Translations under genes and position numbers: made by a program
Notes under the pieces: generated by a model
The model's input: the letters and a program-made list of their open reading frames with translations, nothing else
The model's database searches: none
What the model was told of the DNA's origin: nothing
NCBI GenBank assembly: GCA_963556195.1
Contig: OY744525.1
Span: forward strand, 26,108,913-26,172,912
Reading direction: 5' to 3'
DNA: 64,000 nt
DNA from: Sepiola atlantica
Lineage: Eukaryota; Mollusca; Cephalopoda; Sepiida; Sepiolidae
In this document: positions 53,746 through 63,910 of the stretch, piece after piece
Numbering within the stretch: position 1 is the stretch's first letter
How the letters are laid out: the number at the start of each line of letters is the position of its first letter

Positions 53746-54290
53746 TATATGTTTGGACGGTTGTAATTACCTACTAGACAAGAGATACCATCCTCGTATG
53801 TCTTCGATCTCTCTGTAAAAGGGTTTTCAGGACAACCTGACATGTAAATACTTCACCCTACAAGTAAGCTCTGACCAAATATTCAAAATAACAGTATTCA
53901 AAGCCCAAGTAAGATCCCATTAACATGACTATACACTGGGTTATACGAGGAATGGTGCACCTTCTCCTAGTAATGTTACCTCAAGTAACAGCACTTAGCT
54001 GGATACTCCACCAGACTAGATGAATTCTTGTCCTGGAATCCGGTAAGACAAAAAGACACAAAAATATATACTATAACATAGTTAACTGGTCATTTGGAGA
54101 GAGAGAAATTAATGTTTTTCACTTCTTTACTAACTCAACGTTTTACGGGTAAAGGAGAACTTCAGTTGAACTCTCGGATATCTATGTATCTCATATAGAG
54201 ATCAAGTGTTAGCCCCCAAGAAGGTGCCCCTTGATTTCTGAGACTTTACACTGAAGCAAAATGAAAAAAAGATACATATATATATATACG
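53746..54290 (+). mobile_element. dispersed repeat family E, long copy
   Basis: TTTGGACGGTTGTAATTACC, AAGAGATACCATCCTCGTAT, GGTGCACCTTCTCCTAGTAA, TCGGATATCTATGTATCTCA. Inverse copy at 35870-36290. Confidence 0.78.
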
Positions 54291-54424
54291 CTCCCCTAGG
54301 GGTGGAGCACTCTAGTGGATGAAGTAAGATTCTTTCATAAAAGGAATTGAATCCTCTAGGTTATCAATATCTTAAAAGATAAACAAATGAATACAAAAAT
54401 TCATTTTAAAGCGATGTGTATTTC

Positions 54425-54600
54425 TTCCATTAACAGCAGATGGATTGTTTGTGAATAGCTCATAGGATAGGACGCTTGACTTTCATAATCGGTTGTGACT
54501 GATGTCTAGAGTTTAAATCTCCGAATTGATGTGCTCACTATGTTGATGAGTTTTTAAAAGAGGAAAGAGTTGTCTCTGGATGATTATATATTATATATCT
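54425..54600 (+). mobile_element. tRNA-headed SINE with decayed hammerhead
   Basis: Head: AATAGCTCATAGGATAGGAC (box A-like), GAGTTTAAATCTCC (box B-like). The tail TTGATGAG...GAGGAAAGAGTTGTCTCTGGATGATTATATA keeps the hammerhead order with changed core bases. It links the tRNA head and hammerhead tail in one short unit. Confidence 0.65.
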
Positions 54601-54615
54601 ATATAGTTAGGTATG

Positions 54616-54622
<7 letters not shown>

Positions 54623-54686
<64 letters not shown>
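54623..54686. repeat. (TA)n microsatellite
   Basis: Pure TA tract. Confidence 0.95.
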
Positions 54687-54688
<2 letters not shown>

Positions 54689-54732
54689 AGCTATGAAAAT
54701 ATATTTATGGCAATTAAGCTACACAGAGGCTC

Positions 54733-54768
54733 CCGCGTTTCATCCCCGGGGGGAATCTTCAGGCTAAA
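54733..54768 (-). ncRNA. hammerhead-like motif
   Basis: Minus strand: CTGAAGA (54762-54756), stem II TCCCC/GGGGA, GAAACGCGGGA. Core and stem II are excellent, but the stem III side lacks the palindrome and UH, so cleavage is doubtful. Confidence 0.55.
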
Positions 54769-54904
54769 ATGCATTTTCATATATTTTCATAGCTAACTAC
54801 CTAGCTCTACTTACGTATCGAGCACTGTTGAAGTAAATACTGAAAATTGATACATAAAAAATTATATCCCCTTATAAAATTTTATGTGGATACACGAAAT
54901 ACTA

Positions 54905-55300
54905 AAATTATATATATATATATATATAATTATATATATATATAATTATATATAATTATTTTAATTTATACAGACATGTACATAAAGCTGCTACACTGGT
55001 ATGTCGATGTTATTGATCAATAATTATTAGAAATAAAATCTCATCAGGCAGAAAAAAGTAAGATCTAAGTGAAATATCAGACCTTTTTCTGCCTGATGAG
55101 ATTTTATTTTCTAATAACTATTGATTGATAACATCGACATACCAGTGTAGCAACTTCATGCATATGTCTGTATGAATACAAATAATTATATAAATAGCTC
55201 TATTTACTATTGAGCACTTTTTTATAAGCCCAGTTGAAATTCTGTGAATTTTTATCCTGTGGATGTCTACATTACCATAATTACTATATATATATTTGTA
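54905..55300. repeat. foldback element, copy 2
   Basis: Homologue of 23185-23745: arms 54955-55070 and 55078-55195 with CATCGACATACC and CTGATGAGATTTTA, then the flank CTATTTACTATTGAGCAC and TATCCTGTGGATGTCTA. Confidence 0.87.
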
Positions 55301-55720
55301 GAGGGTAATCTCCTAAACTAATGAACAGATCATTATGAATTTTTGGAACATCTATTCTAAAAATACAGTAACATGGACACATTATTTTTTCTGTAAATGT
55401 TAATATTTAGGGGGTTCATATATATAAAGTCATTTTTTATATTTTTTCTGAACCGATCATTATAAATTTAAAAATATGTATTCTAAAAAATACGCTGGGA
55501 AACATGGGCACATTATTTTTTTGTAAATGTTAACATTTATGAGGTGCATATATATATATAAAGTTTTATGTATGTATTTATTTTTTATGAACTGATCATT
55601 ATCAATTTTGGAATATATATTCTCGGTAACCCGGTGAGTAACATTGGTACATTATTTGTTTTGTAAGCTTTAACATTTTGGGAGTGCGCCAATCACAACT
55701 CATCCCCTATCAAAAAAGAC
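55300..55720 (+). repeat. three ~120 bp tandem units
   Basis: Each unit has GA.C.GATCATTAT.AATTT, TATTCT, ACA..GGACACATTATTTTTT-like and TGTAA.TGTTAACATTT phrases (55325, 55447, 55587). The opening resembles the 5' part of family D. Confidence 0.75.
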
Positions 55721-56814
55721 TTTTAAAATAAGTTAGATACAACAAATTTAATAGAGAAAAGAATTGCTCTAATACAAATTTTGAGTTATATTAAGTAATA
55801 CATTTTTAAAAGGATCGGCCCATACGCGTAGCATCAATAATATGTCTGTGCTTGGTAAAATCATAAAGGATTGATGTAATATGTATTCAAGGGAACATGG
55901 TGAATAACGTGGGCACATATTCTTTTTGCATACAAGCAGGTTTATGTGCCTGTGGTCGTCATACTTCAGTTTGAAATGGAATTTTGATTGCTAACTGCAC
56001 AGATTTTATTTTAGATGTGTCCAAATACATCTATAAAACGATCTGCTAACCGCACAGATTAAATGTATGACACAATGATTGGCGTCACACGGTGACTGGA
56101 GTTTTTTTTTCAAAATACTTTGGGATGTCAATTTGTGCGTAGGGGTAAAGGTCACACCTGCACCTAACTGGATTTGAGTTGTCAAAACATAACTACTGTT
56201 GAAGGGTCATTTTTAATATGTGAACTTTCAAAAAGTAAAGTGACACTTATAGTTGTATGCATTGGTCATGTGATGTAGGATAGATTGTTTTTTTGTTTTT
56301 TTTGTGGGAGATAGAAAATCAATATGAGCTGGAAACAAAGACTGAAAGAAGTAAAGTTTGAGACTCTAAGCTTAATCTTATATTTTAGTTAGGGAATGGA
56401 CCCACAGTGTAAGTTAAGTTATAATAAAGTACATTTTTTAAAGACAAAAATATCTTTGTTACTTTGTATGTAAATATTTATTTCAGCTTACTTGCGCACA
56501 GTCTGTCAGACACAGTACAACGAAGGGACCTGTCAATGGATTAAGACAATGCTTTCTTGGACCAAATCAGAGAGGAATTGACTCGTTACTTACTCAACTA
56601 TCTGTGTCAACATCTAAGTTTTGCGGATCTTTAAACACAGCATGTGCATAGATCAGTCAGAAGGTATGTGATCCTTGTGGCATTGGACTGCACGTATTGC
56701 GGATAATATTAAATAAACTCCCCATGACCTAATTGTATCGCAAATGGACATCTTAAACATCTCTATAATACAATCTGTCGGTCACGTTCTAGGGTGAAAT
56801 GGTATTTTTAATTG
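55721..56814. other. no gene; minisatellite-element flank
   Basis: GCTAACTGCACAGATT and GCTAACCGCACAGATT near 55990 and 56046 resemble the flanks of the 37-44 bp minisatellite element. The rest is unassigned. Confidence 0.45.
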
Positions 56815-57345
56815 TTTTTAATCAGATGGAATACTGCTGCCACATCTGAAGAAGTGCCGCACAGAACATACTTTCAAAACTTGACAAAGTACAAAATCCA
56901 CTTCAGAATCTAACGGGGATGGAGTGATCTCTTCTCTTCCATGCAACTCTTTTGTCACCATAGATACATTGCTAGTCTTTCTCTACTCTATTTTTATTTC
57001 CATGGAAGATGCTCGACTGAGCTCCAATCTTTGGTTCCTCCTTGTAAGACATTCACAGCAAGAACTTTTCTTCCTACTACGATAAAAGAAAAAATGTAAC
57101 CCGTGGAACACATTACTGTGGAACTGCTTCCCTACGGATTATAACGTGTTTGTCTTCAAAGCCAATGTGAACAAATTCTTGTCTAAATAATAAAACGCAG
57201 TTAATTGATCATTGTTAACACTCCCATAGTGTTCCTCATCTTTCAGCTGACAATCATTTCCGTCTCCTTAACCCTTATCCTCGAGTGGCTTTTGGCTTTG
57301 ACAATTGGTGACCCAATAGTAAAGAAAAGTCTGTCCATCCTTCAG
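56815..57345 (+). pseudogene. LINE reverse transcriptase 3' fragment (CR1/Jockey-like)
   Basis: MEYCCHI, stop, ILSKLDKVQNPLQNL, a CTTTCTCTACTCTATT block and ACAAATTCTTGTCTAAATAA, then the UTR phrase AACCCTTATCCTCGAGTGGC. More decayed than the copies at 32125 and 34900. Confidence 0.72.
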
Positions 57346-58265
57346 TCCATCACGCTTCGGTTTAAAATAGCATTTCCATCTCTAAATGTGTAAATAGAAT
57401 GGACGCATCTTATTTCAGATGTGTCCAAGTATCTCTAAAAGAGCCTCTGTCCGTCGATGTGTCTGTCTGTCTGCCCTGTTTAATTTTGAAATATCATTTG
57501 CATCGATAAACGCACAGATTGAATGATCGCATCTTCAGAATGGATCCATTCATGTTAAATACAAAAAAAAACAAGTAAATGAAAATGCCCGGATGAAAAA
57601 AAAAAAATCAAATATGGAGTATTTTTAAAAACTTTCTATTTGTAGTCGGTGTATCATAAAAGCCTGGAGGCCGACACTAATTTCTCAGTTTCCTGGTCTT
57701 GGATCTACACAACAAGCAATAAGATTTTCTGAGAAAAAATAGAAAGCGAAAGAAACAGCGAATTCTTGCAAAAGCAATTTCTTTTCTCAGCTCAATTCTA
57801 ATTCTATCAAATCCAGAAAGGCCACCCGTATTGTCTCACACTGTTTGTACATTTTCTTAAACTATTTTAAAACTAGATTAAAAAAAGAAATCTGTGGATA
57901 TAGCAAAGAAAATGAGATTTCAAACTTGAGCATGACAGACTGACCAATCACGGAACGGACAGAGCCTCGAGTAGAAATGTCTCTTATAGAAATGATTTTG
58001 AAATAAGATGAGTCTTTTCAATCTGCATGTTTAGCGCTAAATTTTTGTTTTTTGAATTAATCATGATCAACTGACTAATGGGTTGAGCTTTTCATAGAGA
58101 TGTTTGAAGAAATCTAAAATAAAATTAGAAAATATATGACCCATTGGGTCACCGATTGAGCTCGGGTTAGATTGTTTGAATCAGAAAAAAATTGAGTTTG
58201 CAAAGCCAAAAAAATAAAAAGACTATCCAAAATTGTTTTCTTTCTGTTCGTTCGTTATCTTTCTC
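57346..58265 (+). mobile_element. minisatellite-bearing dispersed element, locus 3
   Basis: CTGTCCGTCGATGTGTCTGT and GCATCGATAAACGCACAGATTG flank blocks, one or two minisatellite units (57900-57950), CAGAGCCTCGAG, and the GGGTCACCGATTGAGCTCGG end shared with 38400-38545. It is followed by a TA tract (58282-58328). Confidence 0.65.
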
Positions 58266-58278
58266 TCTCCCTCTTTAT

Positions 58279-58329
<51 letters not shown>

Positions 58330-58333
<4 letters not shown>

Positions 58334-58615
58334 TCTGTCATCCATTTTGGCAGATTCTCTGCACAGACAGAGTTTTCCTCTGGTGTTTATTATTTTTGAC
58401 AAAGAGAAGTTTCTTTTCCCGAAATATTAAATAAATGATTTTTAATAATCATCCGAACAACACACAAACAGCTAACACCACACTTGCTGTTATGTAAGAT
58501 TTTAAGAAAAAATGAATAGTAAGTCACATTTCGAATTCGATTTATTATTTTTGTTCCTTCCAGCTTACATCTTACCCGGAATTTGCATTGCCCACAGCCT
58601 TTTAAAAACATACTA

Positions 58616-58620
<5 letters not shown>
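58330..58620 (+). mobile_element. dispersed SINE-like repeat (family F), copy 2
   Basis: CCATTTTGGCAGATTCTCTG, TGGTGTTTATTATTTTTGAC, CCGAAATATTAAATAAATG, AACACACAAACAGCTAAC, ending CATACTACTAA at a TA tract (58619-58673). Confidence 0.78.
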
Positions 58621-58681
<61 letters not shown>

Positions 58682-58689
58682 CATAAACA

Positions 58690-59234
58690 TAATTTTTATA
58701 TATGTTTATATATTTGCTAGGCATAAACGGTCCAAATGTGGGCTATATTCAGTTTAATTTGATTTTATGTAAGGGGGTTAAAAAGAGATTAAAGCCCTTT
58801 GTGAAAATTCATATTTTTTCAATTTTTGTGAAATTTTAACACTAGGTATTAGACATCAATTAATAAATATTACCCAAATTTCAGTTTCTTTGGAGTATTT
58901 TAAAGGATTTTAGGGACATAATACCCGCACAACTTCCGATTTGAAAATTAAAATATTTCAAATTTGGTCCATACGCATTAGACACCAATGAAGCAAGATT
59001 CCCTGAATTTCAATTTCTTCTTAGGACCCCTTTAAGCTTCAGACTTAAATTTAAGACCTATTCTAGACTCAAAATCATGTAATGGATTTTGATCAAAATT
59101 AGAATAAGGATTCTAAACATAAGGTTTAGTATCATCATATTTTGATTTTAATCTTTGTAAGGGGACAAAAGTGATGCAAAACTGTTCCGTTCAGGGAATT
59201 AATTTTACCAATCCTGGGACGGGTATTCTTCTAG

Positions 59235-59236
<2 letters not shown>
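58690..59236 (+). mobile_element. dispersed repeat family D, copy 4
   Basis: GTCCAAATGTGGGCTATATT, CAATGAAGCAAGATTCCCTG, AAGGTTTAGTATCATCATAT, TAAGGGGACAAAAGTGATGC, ending GACGGGTATTCTTCTAGTAT at a TA tract. Confidence 0.75.
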
Positions 59237-59268
<32 letters not shown>

Positions 59269-59274
<6 letters not shown>

Positions 59275-59658
59275 ATTTAATATTTATTCATGAATATTGT
59301 TATAAAGCCCTTTTAAGAGATTAAAAGTTGAGCACTGTTAATAGATATTTAAAAACATTCACTTAAGCTATAAAGCAAGGCTTCCATTAAGTTTGTTGAA
59401 CCCGTTAGAATGTCTAGATGTTTACGGCCTGCTGTATTTGGCATACATATAACTTAATTTCTCCAGTATAACGTTATAATTACCTATGACCTTGAGGATA
59501 GAGTGAAAGCGTGTGGAGTCTGGGTTGACTCTGTGAACCGGCTTCAAACCTTGCGACTGTCTGAAATTATCGCTACCCTACACTGATGAGAGCATACGTT
59601 TGAAACAACGTCGTATCTAGGTAAAAAATAATTTAATATTTATTCATGAATATTGTTA

Positions 59659-59659
<1 letters not shown>
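59269..59659 (+). mobile_element. tRNA-hammerhead SINE between 35-bp direct repeats
   Basis: Perfect 35-bp direct repeats (59269-59303 and 59625-59659) bracket ~321 bp. The insert has a box A-like TTGAGGATAGAGTGAAAGCG and box B-like GGCTTCAAACC, then a hammerhead whose predicted cleavage site is ~10 nt before the right repeat. This looks like a complete insertion with target-site duplication. Confidence 0.75.
59562..59633 (+). ncRNA. hammerhead ribozyme motif, canonical core
   Basis: CTGATGA (59583-59589), weak stem II (GAG/TTT wobbles around CATACG), GAA (59602-59604), stem III ACAACGTCGT (one change from a palindrome), A59615. Proximal stem I has ATCC-type pairs, and the distal part pairs AAATTAT with ATAATTT (7 bp). 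The weak stem II lowers confidence in activity. Confidence 0.7.
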
Positions 59660-59689
<30 letters not shown>

Positions 59690-59692
<3 letters not shown>

Positions 59693-60007
59693 TGTAGAAT
59701 TTGGTATATTCGGACTACTGTTCTCATCTTGGGTGTTTTTATCACAACGTTTCGGCCGATATAACCTCCGACCTTCTTCAGGTGTACTTTGGCGAACTCA
59801 GGAATCTGGACGAAATTTCGAATGTGTATTAAATAAAGGGTTCCGTTCGAAATTCCGTCCAGATTCCTGAGTTCGACAAAGTACACCTGAAGAAGGTCGG
59901 AGGTTACATCGGCCGAAACGTTGTGATAAAAACACCCAAGATGAGAACAGTAGTCCGAATATACCAAATTTTACGAATTATCAACCCTTATCTAAAAAAT
60001 TCTGAAG

Positions 60008-60008
<1 letters not shown>
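59690..60008. mobile_element. inverted pair of hammerhead-like SINE tails
   Basis: Minus arm 59696-59830, plus arm 59838-60005, nearly perfect inverses. Each has CTGAAGA, AGGTCGG/TCGGCC stem II, GAAACGTTGTG. Same family as 4070-4605 and 45880-46490, but without the tRNA head. TA tracts lie on both outer sides. Confidence 0.85.

Positions 60009-60075
<67 letters not shown>
60009..60075. repeat. (TA)n microsatellite
   Basis: Pure TA tract. Confidence 0.96.
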
Positions 60076-60077
<2 letters not shown>

Positions 60078-60224
60078 CTTCACCAGCTATGGGTTAAGTA
60101 GTATTAAGACTCGTGATGATATTCCCTATTGTTTATAATGGACTATTCCAATATTTAAATTCTTTCCTGTCTTTATTACCTTTCACTATTAATAAACCGA
60201 GAGAAACGAAACCAAGAGTGATAG

Positions 60225-60950
60225 ATGCTGTATTAAATAAGAGTGGTTAAAGATAACAATTTAGGAAGAGATGGGTCATTTGGTGAGTTAATTACAAATT
60301 GCAGCTAATTAGACCAATTAAAATGAAAGTTTTTTCGAAACATAACTCAATCCCAAAACTGAGGAATATATATTTAGTGCGATTAAAATATATAGGAAAA
60401 TTTTTTTTAGGGAAACAAACGTTGAATAACTCAGCTTTAGTATAATAATAGATGTGAAATCAATATGCATATTTAGCAATGAAAATGGTATTTCAAACTC
60501 GAGACTGACAGACAGAGCCCCTTATAGAGTTGATTGGACGTACCCAAAAATGCTGTTTCAAACAGAATAATAAAAGACCAAGAAAAATGATATTTCTAAC
60601 TTTAACATGAAAAACTGTGATGTGAAAAACTTAAGCGTGACAGACCAACGGACAGGCAGAGGTTCTTCTAGAAAACATCTACAATAAGATGAGTCTGTAT
60701 AAAGATGTGTCGACACATCTATTCTTATTATTATATTAAAACTGAGTCAATGAACGTTTTTTTCCTTAAGGCCTTTTCCTATATATTTTAAACACAAAAT
60801 ACACACTAAAATATGCCTTAGTTCTGGGATTATATTATATTATATTCGAAAAAAACAAAAACAAAAAAAAACTTTCATTTTAATTGTTCTAATTAGCCGT
60901 AATTTATAATTAACTGAACAATTCACCCATCTCTATCTTAGCAATACATG
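60225..60950. mobile_element. TIR element enclosing the minisatellite
   Basis: Long, imperfect inverse ends: GATGGGTCATTTGGTGAGTT, CTAATTAGACCAATTAAAAT on the left against the inverse at 60880-60945. Similarity extends inward ~150 bp and encloses three or four 37-44 bp minisatellite units (60470-60660). No transposase ORF. Confidence 0.72.
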
Positions 60951-61019
60951 TATTTCTGTCGCCCATTTTCACTATGTTGATTCAACCACTTTCTAATATT
61001 TGTGAATGTTTCTGTATTT

Positions 61020-61395
61020 ATTTACTCCTCTCCAGGAGTTAGGCACAAGGCCAGTTTTATCTTACTCCCACAAGGTAAGATGTGACCCAAGGTCGGGTCG
61101 GGAAAGTGGGACTTGAAAAGCCAGCGCCCGAGAAGTTGAGCACTCTGGCCATTAAAAATTGCCTGGGCAGCTCCGTCGGCATTCCCCGGTAGGGGCGCCT
61201 CAGGCAGTAAGCAATAAACTCACTCCTCCCCAAAGAGGGGAGGCAAAGTCTGGGAGGGTGGACCTCCTAGAACTGCACAGGACACACCCATAGACCGGCG
61301 GAATCAAGCCCCGAAGGCCAAGACGATACCAGTCTATGGGGTGCAGTATCCATCGGAACAGATACTACACTTTGATCTTAGCCAAAAGGCGAATG
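61020..61395 (-). mobile_element. U2 snRNA-headed SINE, copy 4
   Basis: Minus strand head from 61390: CCTTTTGGCTAAGATCAAAG, TGTAGTATCTGTTC, then GATGGATACTGCAC. Body and tail are close to copy 1. The 3' end (61025-61065) has both tail types in series: CTTGTGTC...CTTACC and CCTTGTGCCTAACTCC. Best U2 head of the full-length copies. Confidence 0.87.
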
Positions 61396-61479
61396 TTTCT
61401 GTAAACAGTCAGCATTTAGAGAAAGAGTAACTTTATTTAGTTACATCTAATTTACATAAAATATATGTAAAATAGATGG

Positions 61480-61725
61480 CAATAATAAGTCTTCTTCTAA
61501 GTTATTTCTATATCATAAGGATAATATAGAAATAAAGTTTTAGTTATACAAGAAGAATGGCTTAACAGATATGTCACAGTTGATGAATTTTCGACTGAAA
61601 TCAAAGTAGAACAAACAATGGTAGAAATTGTTACCCAACAGGCCATGATTAAGTCTAGTAGACTATATACTTATTTAACAGTAAATTCTTTTACCTTGAA
61701 TCTTCAAAGTTTTAGCGAATGTTCA
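61480..61725 (+). mobile_element. dispersed repeat (family G), copy 2
   Basis: TACAAGAAGAATGGCTTAAC, AGATATGTCACAGTTGATG, GAAATCAAAGTAGAACAAAC match 44330-44440. 61726-62330 after it is unassigned. Confidence 0.65.
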
Positions 61726-62330
61726 ATAATCAGGTTTCAGATAGAAGTTGTACATATAAAAAAGCCATTGAAGAAAAAAAAAAAGGAAGCTCATGTGACT
61801 TTACCCTATTCTCTAGGGGACACAGGATTAAACCATGAACATTTCTCTTTTTCTTGAATTCACTTAATGAAAAATTAGATAAAAATGTTACTAATTTAAA
61901 AATTCAAAAGATAATAGGATTTAATTCGGTGTGACAATTTCATTAAAATCCTGCATACATAGGAAGAAAACAAGTAAAAAATATATATATAATATTTAGG
62001 AATACATTCTACACGCTATAATAAAGGCCAATGTGTATTTATTTGTATATATATAAATATATATCCGCCTTGTCACACAAAAGTTAGGAAGTAAAAAAAC
62101 TGCCGGACAAAACCATTTCAAGTATTTAGGGGAAGGAAGAAAGCAAATATTAAGTCCGACAATCCCCCCTCACTTGCAGTCTTAAATAAATTAGGAAAGA
62201 TATCCTTCACTCTATTTCCATAATGAGACGTTTTTATTCTTTTTTCCTTTCTTATTTCTATAGCGATTGATACATTTTTTCTTTCTTTTTTAACTTTTCA
62301 GATTGAGACGTTCTTTTTTTTCTTTATTTT

Positions 62331-62390
62331 AAGTTGATGGAAAAAAAATTATGCTTTTTTAAAAGCATAATTTTTTTTCCATCAACTTTT
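62331..62390. repeat. 60-bp perfect palindrome
   Basis: AAGTTGATGGAAAAAAAATT, ATGCTTTT and the exact inverse, with a TTAA-like centre. Extreme hairpin potential; no spacer. Confidence 0.93.
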
Positions 62391-62399
62391 ACAGTGGGT

Positions 62400-63102
62400 G
62401 TACACTCATTAATAATATTAATAATAATAAAAAGTAGAAGAAGAAGAAGAAGAAGAAGAAGAAGAAGAAGAAGAAGAAGAAGAAGAATTAAAGTGAAAAC
62501 TGAGATTATAAAATAAAAATAATCTGGAAAAAAAGACTTGGGGAAATTGGAATCGAAGGGATCACTAAGACCATACAAAGGACAGCAATGATAAAAACAG
62601 CTGCAATCTTTTAAAAAATCCTCGAATGCGGCAACCAACTTGCATAAGCTACGAATGATAACCAGTCACATGGACGTTATAACAGGAAGAAAACAAAACC
62701 ACAGGAAGAACACTACCACATGAACCCAAGGAACAGAAACCGCAAGAAACTTCATAAACTGACTACCTCGGCTGATACCTCACAAAATAGGCATGAAGGG
62801 TCAAGGAGGATGGGAAGACCGAGGTGAAAGAGCACTAAACAGACCTCAACTGGAAGAGTGTGGAAAGTACTAGGACCTTGGGGAGGCTTATTGCCACCCA
62901 AATCCCAGTGAAAACCAATGGTCGTTGCCAGCGAGAAATCAATGGTAAGCGACTGTTGCAATAATGCAAAGGTTATCAAAAGAGGTAGAAAATACTGGAA
63001 ATCTGGGCAAACTTGTTGTCATTCAGAATACAGGGAACACCACCGGTTATTATCAATGAACAATCACTGACAATGACCTGTGTGAGAACTCCTAGAGAGT
63101 AC

Positions 63103-63110
<8 letters not shown>
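62400..63110 (+). mobile_element. Dong/R4-like 3' tail copy
   Basis: AAG trinucleotide run (62436-62486), last ORF codons (GTTGA..TTRTIQRTAMIKTAAI), AATGCGGCAACCAAC, full UTR, (TAA)n from 63105. Frame has at least two lesions. Confidence 0.82.
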
Positions 63111-63172
<62 letters not shown>

Positions 63173-63212
63173 TGATAATAATAATCATAATAATAATGAT
63201 AATAATAATTTA
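63105..63212 (+). repeat. (TAA)n microsatellite
   Basis: Long TAA tract with GAT/CAT variants between two Dong/R4-like tails. Confidence 0.95.
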
Positions 63213-63216
63213 TTTA

Positions 63217-63475
63217 TAATTTAGCACTGGGACATTGGGGAGGCTTATTGCCATCCAAATCCCAGAGAATGCCAAAGGTCGTTACCAATGAGAAATCGTT
63301 GTGATAACGCAAATTCATTTGCAGTAGTTATCAAAAGAGGTGGAGAGCACTGGAAATATGGGGAGACTTGTTGTCACTCAGACTCCAGGGAACATCACTG
63401 GTGATTATCAGTGAGCAATCACTGATTACTGCCTGTGTGAGAACTCCTTGTGAGTAAATAATAATAATAACCCAC
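63217..63475 (+). mobile_element. Dong/R4-like 3' UTR copy
   Basis: Starts mid-UTR (GGGACATTGGGGAGGCTTAT) and ends GTGAGAACTCCTTGTGAGTA plus TAA. Stacked after the preceding tail's TAA tract. Confidence 0.82.
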
Positions 63476-63634
63476 AGTTGGATCAAGATAATAGACATTG
63501 ATCTTAAGATGTATGAAAAAAAGGGGAGAAATCCTTTAAAATTGATGTGATTCCAACCAGAGTTTCTGTTTTACGTGAATCATGACAACCACCAAACGAT
63601 CAATTGAGCAACCAGGGGGTTTTACCCCGCTTAA

Positions 63635-63910
63635 TAAACCGGTATCGTCCAGGCCTGGATTTACGCCGGTCTATTGGTTGTCGGTCCCGTGCAGTTCTAG
63701 GAGGTGCACCCTCCCTGGCTTTGCCTTCCCTCTTTAGGGAGGAGTAAGTTTATTGCTTACTGCCTGAGGCGCCCCTACCAGGGAATGCCGACGGGGCTGC
63801 CCAGGCAATTTTTAAACAACCAGAGTGCTCACCTTCTCGGGCTCTGGCTTTTCAAATCCCACTTTCCCGACCTTGTGTCACATCTTACCTTGTGGGAGGA
63901 AGATAAATAG
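63635..63910 (+). mobile_element. U2-SINE body, copy 5 (head truncated)
   Basis: CGTGCAGTTCTAGGAGGTGC, GGGAGGAGTAAGTTTATTGC, ACTGCCTGAGGCGCCCCTAC, CTTTCCCGACCTTGTGTCAC, TTACCTTGTGGGAGG. The U2 head is replaced by unrelated sequence upstream of ~63640. The remaining 90 bp of the window shows nothing. Confidence 0.82.

Noticed and set aside
4100..60000. CTGAAGAAGG...CCGAAACGTTGTG tails as active hammerheads
   Set aside because: Core and stem II fit, but the nucleotide after the stem III U is G in every copy, which hammerheads do not cleave. Kept as hammerhead-like only.
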